From Triglochin maritima (Eukaryota; Streptophyta; Magnoliopsida; Alismatales; Juncaginaceae): 64,000 nt of DNA. Shown piece after piece: positions 28,626 through 39,682 of this stretch. Below the pieces are notes generated by a model that was given only the letters and a program-made list of their open reading frames with translations, searched no databases and was not told the DNA's origin. Where the stretch lies: positions 42,738,201 to 42,802,200 of the forward strand of contig OY821771.1 of assembly GCA_963682175.1 (NCBI GenBank), in the 5' to 3' direction. Made by a program: the position numbers and the translations under genes. Each line of letters starts with the position of its first letter. Position 1 is the first letter of the stretch.

Positions 28626-28644
28626 CCTTTTAAGTTGGGTGGAT
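28626..28644 (+). promoter_or_regulatory. Polypurine-tract position, weak match
   Basis: The bases immediately before the 3' LTR read AAGTTGGGTGGAT. This is where plus-strand priming should occur, but the tract is interrupted by T residues and is poorer in purines than usual. Position rather than sequence supports the call. Confidence 0.5.
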
Positions 28645-30787
28645 TGTTATGTCCCTAACCCTGTTTAGGGTTTAATTAGTGTTAAGTGAGGTTTGACTTG
28701 TTGTGAGAGAGAGGTATGGGTGGAGGTATGGGTGAGGTGAGGGGGTAGGGGTGTAGGGGATGGGAGGGGTGTGTGTGTGTTGGATAAAACACCCAACCCT
28801 TCTTCCTCTTCCTTTCTTCTTCTCTTCCACGCCATCCTCACCTTCTTCTCTCTTTGTCGTCGAGCAGCTCCGGAGGTCGGCGACGGAGGTGGACGGGCAG
28901 TCCAGGCGGGAGAGGTGCGGAGTTGAGCACACGAGGAGATCACCGGAGGCAGCAAGCGCGAGCGGAGCTCCGGCGGTTGCGTTGTCTCCTTCGAGGTATG
29001 CCGCTCATTAGTGTGATTTTGTTGCCCACCCTTGTGGAAGGGTGTTGTTGGTCGGTCGGGGGAGGTCGAGGACCTCTCCGGCGACGCGTTCTTCGTAAAT
29101 CCTCGGCTGGCGCGAGGTTGAAGACGACCAACGGTCGACCGGGTCCTTCGGGCGGTCGACCGTTTTAGCACTGTTTGCCCGACTTTAACCTTCACCGGTC
29201 GAACGATGCCTTGGGGCGGTCGACCGGTAGTGCATTATTGCTGGTGAGTTGGGATTTTCTACCTGTTATCGGTCGACCGGTCCTTGTTGTGTTCGACCGG
29301 AACTTAAGTGTACCTGTTATGATTGCATGTTTGTTCGACCGGTAGTATGTTTACGTTCGACCGTTTGATGACGTAGAATACTAGGTTGACCCTGTCTGTT
29401 TTCGGTCGACCGAGACCCTGAGTCGGTCGACCGATAGAGTGGAATTTAATGTTGACCAGACTCCGGATTTTGACCTCGTTCGGTCGACCGGTTTTAGATC
29501 CTTGTTCGACCGTTGGGGGTTCTGTTTTGAGCGCAGCGGTAGACCGTTTTAGGAGTACGGTCGACCGATTCCTTCCTGGAACCGGTCGACCGAATCACCT
29601 CTTCCGGTCGACCGTTTGGGCCCAGGACAGAATTCCTGGTTCCCCTTTTGAACGCCAACTTTGTCCACGGAAACCCGTGTCCTCGCCTTGTGCGTGAGCC
29701 GGGAGGTGACGGTGGGCGCGTGACGCGTGCCTGCCCAGGGACCGCCGTTGGGCAGAGTGTGGGTGTTCGGGACGCGTCACCTCCATGTATGGACCGTGAC
29801 TTTTGAGATGTGTGTTGGCACTTTGTAGTATAGCAGGCCTGAGGGATCGCGGATCCCAGTGTTGATGTTGTGCGGGCACGCAACTGGCGTTGGGTGAGGT
29901 GACTACCGGCCCTTGGGGCTACGGAGGTCGCTGCCCTGCTTTTATAGCGGCGCGGTTGGTGTTCGCGGCTCGAGGAGCCTGATGACCTGGCAGACTTCGG
30001 TCTGGACCGTCCGATGCTGTGCCGGACGTTGTGATGGACCACCGATGCTGTGCCGGTGATGCCGCCGAGGTTGTGCCGGCGATGATGATTGTTGGGCCGA
30101 GGCTGTGCCGGCTTGTTGTTTTCCTCGGCTGGGCACCTACCGAGATGATGTTGTTATACCTTCCGGGCGACGGCCCCGTTGGTCCCTGTGGCCCCGACCA
30201 CTGAGATTTACAGATCTGTTTCTATCGGCGCGTAGACGTGACAGAGGCTCCCTGCCGAACCCTTGTGTAGTGTAGCTGCGTGTGGGGGGTGCGATGTCGC
30301 GGGCTACTAGACTGCATGTGCCTGCAGTAGGTCTCTTCGGGAGACCCGATGATTGATTGTCGGACTGATGTCCTGTTTTACCCTTCGGGGGAACTGTTTT
30401 CCATATCTGTTGATGCCATGACATGCTACTAGTATGATAGGTTCATTATGTGATGCATGCATATAGGTGAGTTGGTATACGGGGTTTCCTTCTGGAAACT
30501 CAGGCATTGTTGTTGCATCTTTTTCAGGATCGCAGTAGGTCCGGTGGGTGGTGACCGAGGACGGAGCGCTTTGGAGTCGGATCCTCTTCGGCATTTGCGA
30601 GATCGTACGACTACTTGTATTTTCATTTCTTTCATCTGGATTGTAGTTGTACACCTTTTGTAAACTCCATGTATTTTGGGTGCACCCGGATTTCTATATT
30701 TATATTTTAGTGACGTTCCCGCCTTGAGTTGTCAGTTTTATTCGTTATTTCGAAATTTTAAATCTTCCGCTGTTTCGGGACGTTACA
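28645..30787 (+). repeat. 3' LTR of the chromovirus
   Basis: Matches the 5' LTR at a constant offset of 6,726 bp over 2,143 bp with no difference seen. Its paired-palindrome array is at 29132-29614. The 3' end is followed directly by the target duplication GAATG and the remainder of the disrupted DUF295 copy. Confidence 0.95.
29132..29614. repeat. Array of eight paired CGGTCGACCG palindromes (3' LTR)
   Basis: Same copies and spacing as in the 5' LTR, shifted by 6,726 bp. Listed separately because this copy could act on sequence downstream of the element. Confidence 0.9.
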
Positions 30788-30916
30788 GAATGATTACTTC
30801 CTAAGAACAGTGCATTATCTCCTATGCTATCAACTTTCTCCCGTACTTTTTTTATTTGGATTCAACTTCAAGATATCAAATTTTACTGTGAAGTAACGAG
30901 CCTCATCTTCATTTTC
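30788..30916 (-). pseudogene. F-box/DUF295 pseudogene copy 1, 5' side of the insertion
   Basis: Begins with the repeated GAATG and aligns with about 31936-32062 of the second copy (shared pieces include TATTTGGATTCAACTT and GTGAAGTAACG). Similarity fades near 30916, after which the sequence is unrelated AT-rich DNA, so copy 1 lacks its F-box half as well as being split. Confidence 0.85.
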
Positions 30917-31659
30917 ATCTTATATTTGAGATTTATAAGAAATAATAAGGGCAAACTTGAAATTCAACTCTTAAAAGTAAAGTTAGGACAAGTTTATGTT
31001 GAAAAGTTGATAAAGGGATGTTGGTGAAATAAGATTTGAAATTGAATGGTATAAACTATAAGGGCATCTTTATTTGAAGGGCATTAGTGATATTGAGGTC
31101 CATTTCAAGCGCATCAATAAAATTCCCCTTTTTAGGTTTGATCAGTACACACTTCCATTTGATTGACCAATTAAATTCGGTCTATTAACATAATATTTAT
31201 TATTATATAAACTTTTCATGAAAAATATATGCTTATTAGGGTTTTTCTTTACACTCACCATCAATCTCGAGTTAAGCAAAATTCACTTTGCGTTACACTT
31301 ATCATGTTGTGGTAAGTACTCTCCTGATTGTTTCATTGTGCTAAAACATCCATCACACATTTCTATTTTTCCAAAATACTCTTCCAAAGACCCAAATCAC
31401 CCAAAACCTCATCTCTCTGCAACCATATTATGGTAACTACCAACCTAACTAACCTTCACCAGATTAAAAGAAGGGAAAAAAATTACCATTAGCACGAAAA
31501 ACAAACTCAAAACACCCACCCATAGCAACTCCCAGCCAAAATCCAAAACACCAAGATCTCCACTTCCTTTCTTTCCAATACTCTAGCTTGATCTGTTTGC
31601 TTTTGTTTACGCATATACACTTAAGAATGTGACTATCGTGTCAATGGACATTCAACGAC
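30917..31659. other. Spacer between the two DUF295 copies
   Basis: AT-rich DNA with no gene motif. Short frames such as 31218-31436 have no recognisable family. Confidence 0.5.
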
Positions 31660-31716
31660 ATCCTCAGCACATAAAACAAAATAAACTTATCAAGTTCTTA
31701 CACTAAAATCCATCTC

Positions 31717-32897
31717 TCATATTGATTTAAGGCTTACCAACCAAGTAGGAGGCAACATTCCTGGATGGGAAGCAGAAATTGGATGATAAGGTTCGAAGTT
31801 TTTGCCTTGCAAACAATATACACCCAAATCTATATACCCATACTTGTTAACCCTTTTGTCGAAATAATTGTCTGTGAAATATATAGAGTTTGGCTTGCAT
31901 CTATCAGGCTCTGAAACGATTATGGATGCAGAATGATTACTCCCCAAAAATAGTGCATGATCTCCTATGCTTTCCACATTCTCCCATACTTTTGTATTTG
32001 GATTCAACTTGAATATATCAAACTTTGCTGTGAAGTAACGCACCTCATCTTCGTCACCACCCACTTCACCAGCATACCCCATAAAATCAAAATTTGCTAA
32101 CTCTTTCAACAAGTCAACACCAAAATCAACCAAATATCTAAATGTGAAATCGTCAACTGTAATCTTGGGTGCACATTTGGTTAGGTGTGGATTTGATCCT
32201 ATATCACAAACCACCATGTCTCCTCCAGTGGTGACAACATGAAATGTCCCATTGTGATTGATAACATCTGAAAAAACACCTTCTTGTACAATGTCGGCTG
32301 TGTTTCCAAAAGCTCCCTGTTGAATTAAGTTTGGCATAATGGTCCACGTTTGGCCTCCAAGCCTACAAAATGCCAATCTCCTAACATCCCCATATATGAT
32401 CATCACCACACAATCATCTCTTTTCTTGCAAGGACTACACGACAAAATAGCCTTCTCCACATAAATATGTCGCAACTCCTCTGGCATATAATATTCCAAA
32501 AGATGTGCATTATCGACATCCCTTCGGAAGTTCGGTAAGCAAGGCAGTTTTATTTGGCACCTCGTAAAAGGATGGAGAAGATGCATATGAAAACTCAAAT
32601 CTAATGTTATAATCCAACCTTCAAAAGATCCAAAGCATCTCCTGCCGATCAACTCTGGCGGAAAGATTTGGTGGGTCTGCTTATCCCAAGGCTGAAAAAG
32701 CTACGATATGGAGATAAGGAATCACCATCGCTGAGGACCAACTATGTCAACTCAAGGAAGAATTTGTTCCCGGACTGAACAGATTGCCAATGCTTACAGA
32801 CTGCACCAGTTCGAACATGATCAGGTATTGATAGTTGCTTGACTCACTCCATAATCAGTTCCAGTATGTCAGCTGAGATGTCATTCCAATCAGCCAT
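31717..32897 (-). pseudogene. F-box/DUF295 pseudogene copy 2
   Basis: Read from an ATG at 32897 on the minus strand, the N-terminus (MADWNDISADILELIME, then VKQLSIPDHVRTGAVCKHW) is a typical plant F-box. It is broken by TGA at 32846-32844, TAG at 32744-32742, and a one-base frameshift near 32690, after the FFSL piece. From about 32700 to the stop at 31717 a long frame is open and encodes the DUF295 beta-propeller-like part, including SIYFTDNYFDK and LPPTWLVSLKSI. Such proteins normally recruit targets to SCF ubiquitin ligases. As the F-box half is broken the copy is almost certainly not functional, although the 3' frame of over 300 codons could mislead gene predictors. Confidence 0.88.
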
Positions 32898-34673
32898 TTG
32901 CTTCGCCTATACAGTATAAATAACTTGAGTCTATTGAATTAATTAGAGATTATTTTGTTTGTCATTAAGGACAATCTCTACATCAGATGAAGAAGTAACA
33001 AACAAACAAACTAACTAACAAATTGATTCATGGTATTTAAATCTCTTCTGCTGAACCTCAATGACTTATGTATGAAACAGTCTTTCTTTTCTCTTTATAA
33101 AGCACAAAGATCACCTTGATACACCATTCGATATGCCACACGAAACTGATCAAGTCTTTTTGGAACTTAGAAGAGGTTAAGATATCAAGTTAGGAAGCCC
33201 TACTCTACTTATCAAAGGATTAAAAGAAAAACATATAAACAAATCCAATTTCAGGACACTTATAGAGACAAGTCTCCTACTAAACAACTTAGTCACACTA
33301 CCATAGTTATTAAGCCCTACTAGACTTATCCAAGCATAAAAATTGTCTTTCCACAATTTCTCTGTCTCTCAAATCAGCAACCATTGTGGTTATAGTGCTC
33401 AATGCATGTATCAAGGACTACAGTATTTGTTCACATCCCAAACTTGTTTACTATAGGCGAAATCGGTACCAACTCACCTAAGAGATGATTTATGTTGGAC
33501 AGAAATGCATATCTAGTTGTTGGTTTCACAAATCGAGTTGCAAAAACATACGAGTCGTTGCCACCCACGCCAACTTCAGCAAAAGTGTGGGTCTTCAGGA
33601 TTTTTTATTTATTTTGCTGATAATGGGGAAAAAATAGAAATGGTCATACCAACTTATTAGTAGTTACCTTTTCGAAGCGTGAGGACGGTGAGGCTGATCG
33701 GCGGTGTCGGAAGAGAGGAGAAGTTCGGAACAACGCTTATGGGGTTTCGGTTTTAGGAGATGTGTTTTCTGTTAGATATAAGTCTTTGGGCTTTCAAAAC
33801 ATATATATTGGTGATCTTTTTGTTAGATTTTTTTAAAAATATTTCTAGACAATACTCTCTAAAGAAAGTATTGCAATTTTTAGAAAAACAATAATTCAGT
33901 CAATTTTTAGAAATTACACACAACTATAAATTAGAAAGAATCACCAATTAAATGTATGTACCCCCATCGGGGATGAGGTGTATAATATCTTGAAGTTTGT
34001 GGTATAATTGTTTAACTGTAGTTTAATTTGAAAATTAGGAGGAGTTAAGATAATATTTTGACAAAAATTGATTTTAGAGTCAATTTGATTTAGATTGGGA
34101 ACTTTGAAGTTCTTTTGAATTGCATTTGGAAGGTAAGTTATAATCTTTTGGACTACCATTGTTGTGTAAGTTTGATAATTTTTTAGTTGAAAAATGAACA
34201 TTGCGTAGATTTTAGTTAGGTGCTGTGAATGTTTGGGATTTGACTTTTTTGATTATGACGTGAAATCTTACTTTTCCAGTACAATTATGCTTATTGGCAT
34301 ATTATATCTCACTTTGACAATGTCGAGTTCGTTTGTTGACTGAAAATGGAATGAAAACTTAAAATAAACTAGCATTTATAGGAAACTTATTCATCAAAGT
34401 CATTCTATACATAAGAGTCGTAGAATGAATAATAAATCAAAAGTCTGCAATTCCACGAACGAAAATAGCAATTGAGCATAAAATCGTAATAATTATTATA
34501 AAAATCTTTTATTATAATTTTACGTTATACTTATATACTATTTTGCTATCTTTATTTGTCTAAATTTCATCGATTTTAAATTTAAGAATGAACATATCCA
34601 ATAAATCTTACCAAACCGTATGCTTTGTGTTTGGATATTGGAATTTTAGTTGTAAGAATAAAATCAATTTAAT
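32898..34673. other. Intergenic, no gene seen
   Basis: AT-rich, with a short GC-rich patch near 33670-33760 that could be the 5' end of an unrecognised transcript. No supported coding region. Confidence 0.45.
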
Positions 34674-34896
34674 TGTGTCGTGTTTTATAGTTGTAAAAAT
34701 TTATTTTGAATGTTTGAATTTTAATGTATTTAGGTTTGGAAAAAATGTTAAAAATAGAAAGGTTATTTTCAATTTTTTATTTTTTTTAATTAACTTATTT
34801 AAAAATATTATCTTAAAGTTGTAAGTCCTTCATAAAAAATTCGACTAATGGAAAGACAATCTGTCCCACCCAGAATTTTTTTTGGATCCACCCCTG
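34674..34896 (+). mobile_element. 3'-end fragment of the same hAT family as 39638-43749
   Basis: Aligns with the last 220 or so bases of the hAT element at 39638-43749, sharing TTTGAATGTTTGAATTTTAA, TCCCACCCAGA and the terminal CCACCCCTG. No matching left end or 8-bp duplication was found, so it is a 5'-truncated or heavily deleted copy. Confidence 0.75.
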
Positions 34897-35294
34897 GGTG
34901 TAACATAATATAATTATACCAACAAAAAAAATCAACAATTGAATGCACACAAAAAAAAACAGTCAGCACACGGAAAATCGAAAAGGCAAAACAAAATGGG
35001 ACAAAGACTAAGTTTGAAATAAAAAAAACAAATACACACAATGACACAACAACTCAACCCTAAATATAAAAAAACCAAATTTTATAATCAGAGCATCAAA
35101 GCAAGTTTTCCTTACACTATGCCTTGTTACCCCTGTAGAGTTCAACAAACTCTTTCTGATTAATCAGACCACACCAGGTCATCCAGTTGGGACCAGACCG
35201 AACGTGTTCCTGGTTCTCAAAATCAGAGAACTGAAAATTTGATCTGTCCGCTTTTAATCACATTTGTTTTTTTTTTATTTTTCTTTTTATGTGT

Positions 35295-35417
35295 TTTAAA
35301 TATTTTTAATAGTACGCTAATGTTTCGGTTAGGAATTAAAACCAATCATAAATATTTTTAAATATTTTTAATAGTACGCTAATATTTTCGGTTAGGAATT
35401 AAAACCAATCATAAATA
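35295..35417. repeat. 62-bp tandem duplication
   Basis: Two near-identical units (about 35295-35354 and 35357-35417) share AGTACGCTAAT, TTCGGTTAGGAATTAAAACC and AATCATAAATA. They overlap the 5' edge of the LTR fragment at 35318, suggesting a local duplication at the LTR border. Confidence 0.8.
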
Positions 35418-36140
35418 CGCAGCGGAATCGAATCAGCAAATCCAATTGGTTAATAATTGAGATCAAATGCAAATCCAAAATTCAAACCACACCAAACACG
35501 CAAGATTTAACGTGGAAACTCAATGCGGGAAAAACCACGGACGACACAACTCCAAATCCACTATAGAGAAACGTATTACAAAGAGATGCTTACAAGAGAC
35601 GCGAACGAACCGGCGAAGACATTCGGCTCAAATTCTCCCAACGAATCAACAATGATTCTCTCTCTCTTTTCTCTCAAGAATGCAAAGTGAACAATAGGAA
35701 TCAACTTTTTTTCGCAAATGGGGACGAAATTGCCTTTATATAGTAGGCCTAAACAAGTATTAATTGCACCAAAATCGCGTGGAGAAATTTGCACAACGTG
35801 GGCAGAACTGGGTCCAAACGGTCGACCGAACGGGTGCTTCGGTCGACCGATCCTTTAACCGTATCGCAAACCAGCTTTTACCGGTCGACAACAACTAAAG
35901 TATCGGTCGACCGAAAAGCGACAGTAACTTTTCTTTATTGCGTGAGTGCACACTCGGTCGACCGATCACTTAAGTTTCGGACGACCGAAAATCAACAGAC
36001 ACTTTTCTCCCAGCTCCTCGTATGTGCTCGGTCGACTGAATCCTATATTCCGGTCGACCGAAAATGGACAGACACTTTTGCTGGACAATTCAACACACAC
36101 CCGGTCGACCGAACATCTCCTTCCGGTCGACCGATCGTCT
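35318..36140 (-). mobile_element. Copia-like LTR fragment carrying the palindrome array
   Basis: Read on the minus strand the order is palindrome array (36133 to 35819), TATA box CTATATAAAG (35743-35734), a transcript-like segment, then a U5 with CCACGTTAAATC, typical of many plant Ty1/copia LTRs, and an end at or near CCGAAACA (35318). The upstream boundary is not fixed and no target duplication was found. It is distinct from the copia remnant at 36718-38195, whose own short LTR is visible. The superfamily call rests on the U5 motif only. Confidence 0.55.
35819..36133. repeat. Array of five paired CGGTCGACCG palindromes (copia-like LTR)
   Basis: Copies start at 35819/35840, 35882/35904, 35955/35978, 36029/36051 and 36102/36124: 21-23 bp within pairs and 63-74 bp between pairs. 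Between pairs a related segment recurs (GACAGACACTTTT in two units, GACAGTAACTTTT in a third), so this array is a true tandem repeat of about 73 bp. It lies about 76 bp upstream of the LTR TATA box. Confidence 0.88.
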
Positions 36141-36717
36141 ATTTTTCTGTACGAATATTTTAAATACATATTCAAGGTAAACAAAAACAGTTTTTAATGT
36201 CCACTTAACTCCGAAATTATCATTCTAGGATAAAATATTAATCCTATAGCCACATTTTAATTTTTTTAACAATAAAACACTACTAAATAAATTTTAACCA
36301 AAAAAATAATTAAAAAATAAATCTAAACCGAACCAGTCTGAAAATAACTAATAGGTGTTAGTTGATTGAAGTAATTATTTAAGTATTTCATTGCACATTA
36401 CTAATAAGTGTTATAACTAATATGCACACACATCACGGACGCAAATACTAAGAATCGTCAATCTCAACAAATATGAGTTCGAACACATTTAAACGACATA
36501 CAATATTGTTGATCATTACTATTCCAAGTCGTCAAACTCAACAAGTCCGATTTCGAAAACAGACGAATCACATATCACGATCGACTACTATGAATAATTA
36601 ATCAAACCAGAAAAATCTGAAATTCGAAACACATGCGACGACACGCATAAATCAAATATTGTATTTAAATCACGTACCAAACGAAATCCAAACAAATGCT
36701 GGGCCAATTAATTAGTC

Positions 36718-38195
36718 TGTTCGGATATAGAAATTCTGAGGAAGAACTAAGGAAACTAAAATAGAAGTCTATGTTATTGAAGTTTATTACAAGATAATAT
36801 ATAGGTTTTGACAGGAAATAGCCGTTTGGGTGGAATAAATTACAATAATTGTGAATATGAAGTGATTAGAATTCTGTCTATTGGGTTTCCTCATATTTGC
36901 ATGTGCATGAGCAATTATATTTCTATACTCTCCTTCAAGTTAGGTTCGAAAATATTGATGCAGCATAACTTGCCCAAAATATATTCGAACCGACCTTTGT
37001 CTAATGCTTTAGTAAGGATATCTGCGAGTTGATTGTGGTTAGGAATGAAGGGAGTTTCGATTTCCTTGGTTTGAATTTTGTTGCGAATGAAGTGACAATC
37101 AACTTCAATGTGTTTGGCCGTTCATGGAAAATGGGATTTAAAGCAATATGTCTAGCGGCGTTGTTGTCACAATGCATCTCCATAGGCTCATTCGTGGGAA
37201 TGTCCATGTCATGCAGTAATTGTTTTAGCCATATTAATTCACTTGTAGCACTGACCATAGTCTGATATTCAGCTTCAGGACTAAAGCGAGCAATCACATT
37301 TTGTTTTTTGCTTCTCCAAGTAACGAGATTTCCTCCACAAGTGTGCAATATCCAGATGTAAATCTACGGTCAAAGCTTTCCGCCCAGCCTGCATCTGAAT
37401 AAGCAACAATAGTATTAGTATAGTTTCTTTTCATCCAAATGCCTCGACCGGGTGACCCTTTAAGGTACCTTAAAATTCCGTCAACAACATCTTAATGATG
37501 GGTGTAAGGAGAATGCATAATTTGACTAACAGAGCTAACAACAAAGGCAATATCGGATCTTGTAACAATTAAATAAATCAATTTTCCTACCAGTCGTTGA
37601 AACTGACCTACATTTTCTAATGGTTTCCCACTGTCAGGTGCAAGTTTGTTGTTGACTTCCATAGGAGTGTTTTGCACCTATTTTTCCAGTTTCTTTCAAA
37701 CTATCAAGAACATATTTTCTCTGATTTAAAAAGATTCCGTTGCGAGAATAAGCAACCTCAATACCCAAAAAATATTTTAATTTGCCTAAGTCTTAAATAT
37801 CGAATTTGGTCTTCAAATATTGCTTAACTTTTCCAAGTTCGTGTTCGTCATTTCCAGTGATTATTAGATCATCGACATAGACAAGAACAATCACCGTTTT
37901 ACCATTATGATGCTTAACAAACATGGAAGAGTCAACAATGCTTTAAAAAATTGTATAAAAGTAGTGAGTGACTGAGTTTTGCGTACCAAACGCGAGACGA
38001 TTGTTTCAATCCGTAGATTGATTTATTCAGTTTACAAACTTGGTTTCTTGTTCCTCTTTGAAAGTCGGGAGGTAGATGCATATATACCTCTTCCTCAAGA
38101 TTGCCTTGTAAAAAGGCGTTTTTCACATCCATATGGTAGAGAGTCCAACCAGAATTGATAGCAATAGATAATAATACTCTTATTGTATTCATTTT
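36718..38195 (-). mobile_element. 5'-truncated Ty1/copia element, degenerate
   Basis: On the minus strand: reverse transcriptase pieces (MDVKNAFLQGNLEEEVYM and, farther on, VYVDDLIITG), then RNase H pieces (MHCDNNAARHIA, NQLADILTKALDKGRFEYI), then a short 3' LTR of about 210 bp ending CCGAACA at 36718. The frame is broken by a TAA at 37795-37793 and by frameshifts. Gag, protease and integrase are missing; similarity stops near 38195. No 5' LTR or target duplication was found. Confidence 0.82.
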
Positions 38196-39629
38196 AGCGT
38201 CGTGTTGTGTATGTGTCGTGTTATCGTGTCGTGTCTGATTTTGATAGGTCTATATATGCGTCTGTTATCTTAAAGTCGACATATGTTCCTAAGTGTTTGT
38301 AGTACTATATACGTCCACCTTTTCTTGGAGCGATGTATATACCTAATGTTTCACTATATACATTTATTTTTTCAAGGCCGATGTATATTGTCAGACGTAT
38401 GTACATCATATTGCATTAGTGTGTGCATTTTGCGCGGGGAAATGTGATGTCTCTTGACAAATAGATTTGTTCATTAACCTTGCAGATTGTTGATGTGTTT
38501 ACTAAGACGTTACCTAAGAAAATGTTCTTTCATGTATGTTCCATGCGTAGAAGGTTATATTAGATATTTAGATGATATATGTACAGTACGGGAGTTTGGA
38601 GGTAGACGTTTTCACCTTTAGGCACCCTCAAATAAGGTGGGTATCGGGCCGGCCCGACCCACGAACCGTCGGGCCTAAAGAAAATTAACGGAAGGGGTAA
38701 ACATGAGGGTCATGCCGGTAAACGGTCAGCTCGTTACCCAGCTTTACCCTCAACGAGGGTGCCCAATAAAATGCCACCTGTGGGGTGGGGCGCTTGGTCA
38801 TGTCCCTTGGTGGAAGTCACGTAGCCTCCGCCCATTGAGGGTTTTTTTTAATTTTATTAGTAGATTGATGAGTTTATTTAGTTTGAAATTAGTATAATTT
38901 CAGTTTATTAATTAAATTAATTATATTATTTAGTTTAATAAATAAATTTATAAATTAATTGTTTTAATTTATAATTTATAAATTAATTAGTTACATAAAT
39001 TTAATTAAAATTATTTTTTTGAAAATTATTTTTATTAATTTTTGGTTGATTATTATAATTTAGAGCCGATAGAATTACTAATTATTTTAAAAAAAAATAA
39101 AAAAACACAATAAACATTTCATTAGGAAGAAGTTGTAAATACAATAATTTAATTAATTGGGTATTGTTGAAAATTGTAAATGAAGGGGGGAAATTATGTG
39201 GAAGAAAGAGAATGTTGATTTGACAATTTAACATTTATTAGTGGATTGTGGTTGAGAGAAGAATATTGTTAACAAATAGAAAATATATTGTGAAAGAGAA
39301 AAAAAATACTAATTTGACAAGTTGATATTTATGAAAGTGTGGCATGCAACTCAAGAAATATTTTATTATCTAATAGTTTTGCAGTTCAGCTCCTCGACTA
39401 ATGTTTAATTATAAGTGGCATCATCAAAATAACTTGTTTCGATTTCCTAGTTAACTATAAGACACTTTTAAGTATGTAAACATAGATACCAGTTTCTCAC
39501 GTTAATTCGGTTAGTTTGAGTACAATATTCTTCATATTTTGTCCACTTTTTAAGATCATTTTTCTTTAGTTAGTTATTACTTATTACTGAATTCAGCTCC
39601 GATTACCTAATAAGTTGACACCAATATGT
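38196..39629. other. Intergenic, AT-rich; no gene seen
   Basis: Includes GTGTCGTGT-type repeats near 38200-38240 often seen at plant transposon ends, a GC-rich patch at 38640-38840, and a long A/T-only stretch near 38880-39110. No coding or transposon boundary could be fixed. Confidence 0.45.
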
Positions 39630-39662
39630 TGTACATTCAGTGGCGGACTTACAGCTAGGGCA

Positions 39663-39682
39663 GGTGGGGCAGCTGCCCCACC
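39663..39682. repeat. Perfect 20-bp palindrome near the left end of the hAT element
   Basis: GGTGGGGCAGCTGCCCCACC, 25 bp inside the left end. Half of it also occurs at the right end, so it may be a subterminal transposase-binding site or a hairpin. Confidence 0.85.

Larger units (their letters stand above)
21919..30787 (+). mobile_element. Full-length Ty3/gypsy chromovirus (Tekay/Del-like)
   Basis: An 8,869-bp LTR retrotransposon: LTRs of 2,143 bp at 21919-24061 and 28645-30787, a primer-binding site matching initiator-Met tRNA, one gag-pol frame of 1,469 codons, and a C-terminal chromodomain. Both outer edges carry the 5-bp target duplication GAATG (21914-21918 and 30788-30792). I saw no difference between the LTRs, and all reading frames in them are the same length and sequence, so the insertion is very recent. 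Every part needed for movement appears intact. Chromodomain elements of this clade usually favour heterochromatin; this one landed inside a dead gene copy. Confidence 0.95.

Noticed and set aside
36718..38195. Linking the palindrome-bearing LTR at 35.3-36.1 kb to this copia pol as one element
   Set aside because: The pol remnant already ends in its own short LTR near 36718-36927, so the neighbouring LTR belongs to a different element.
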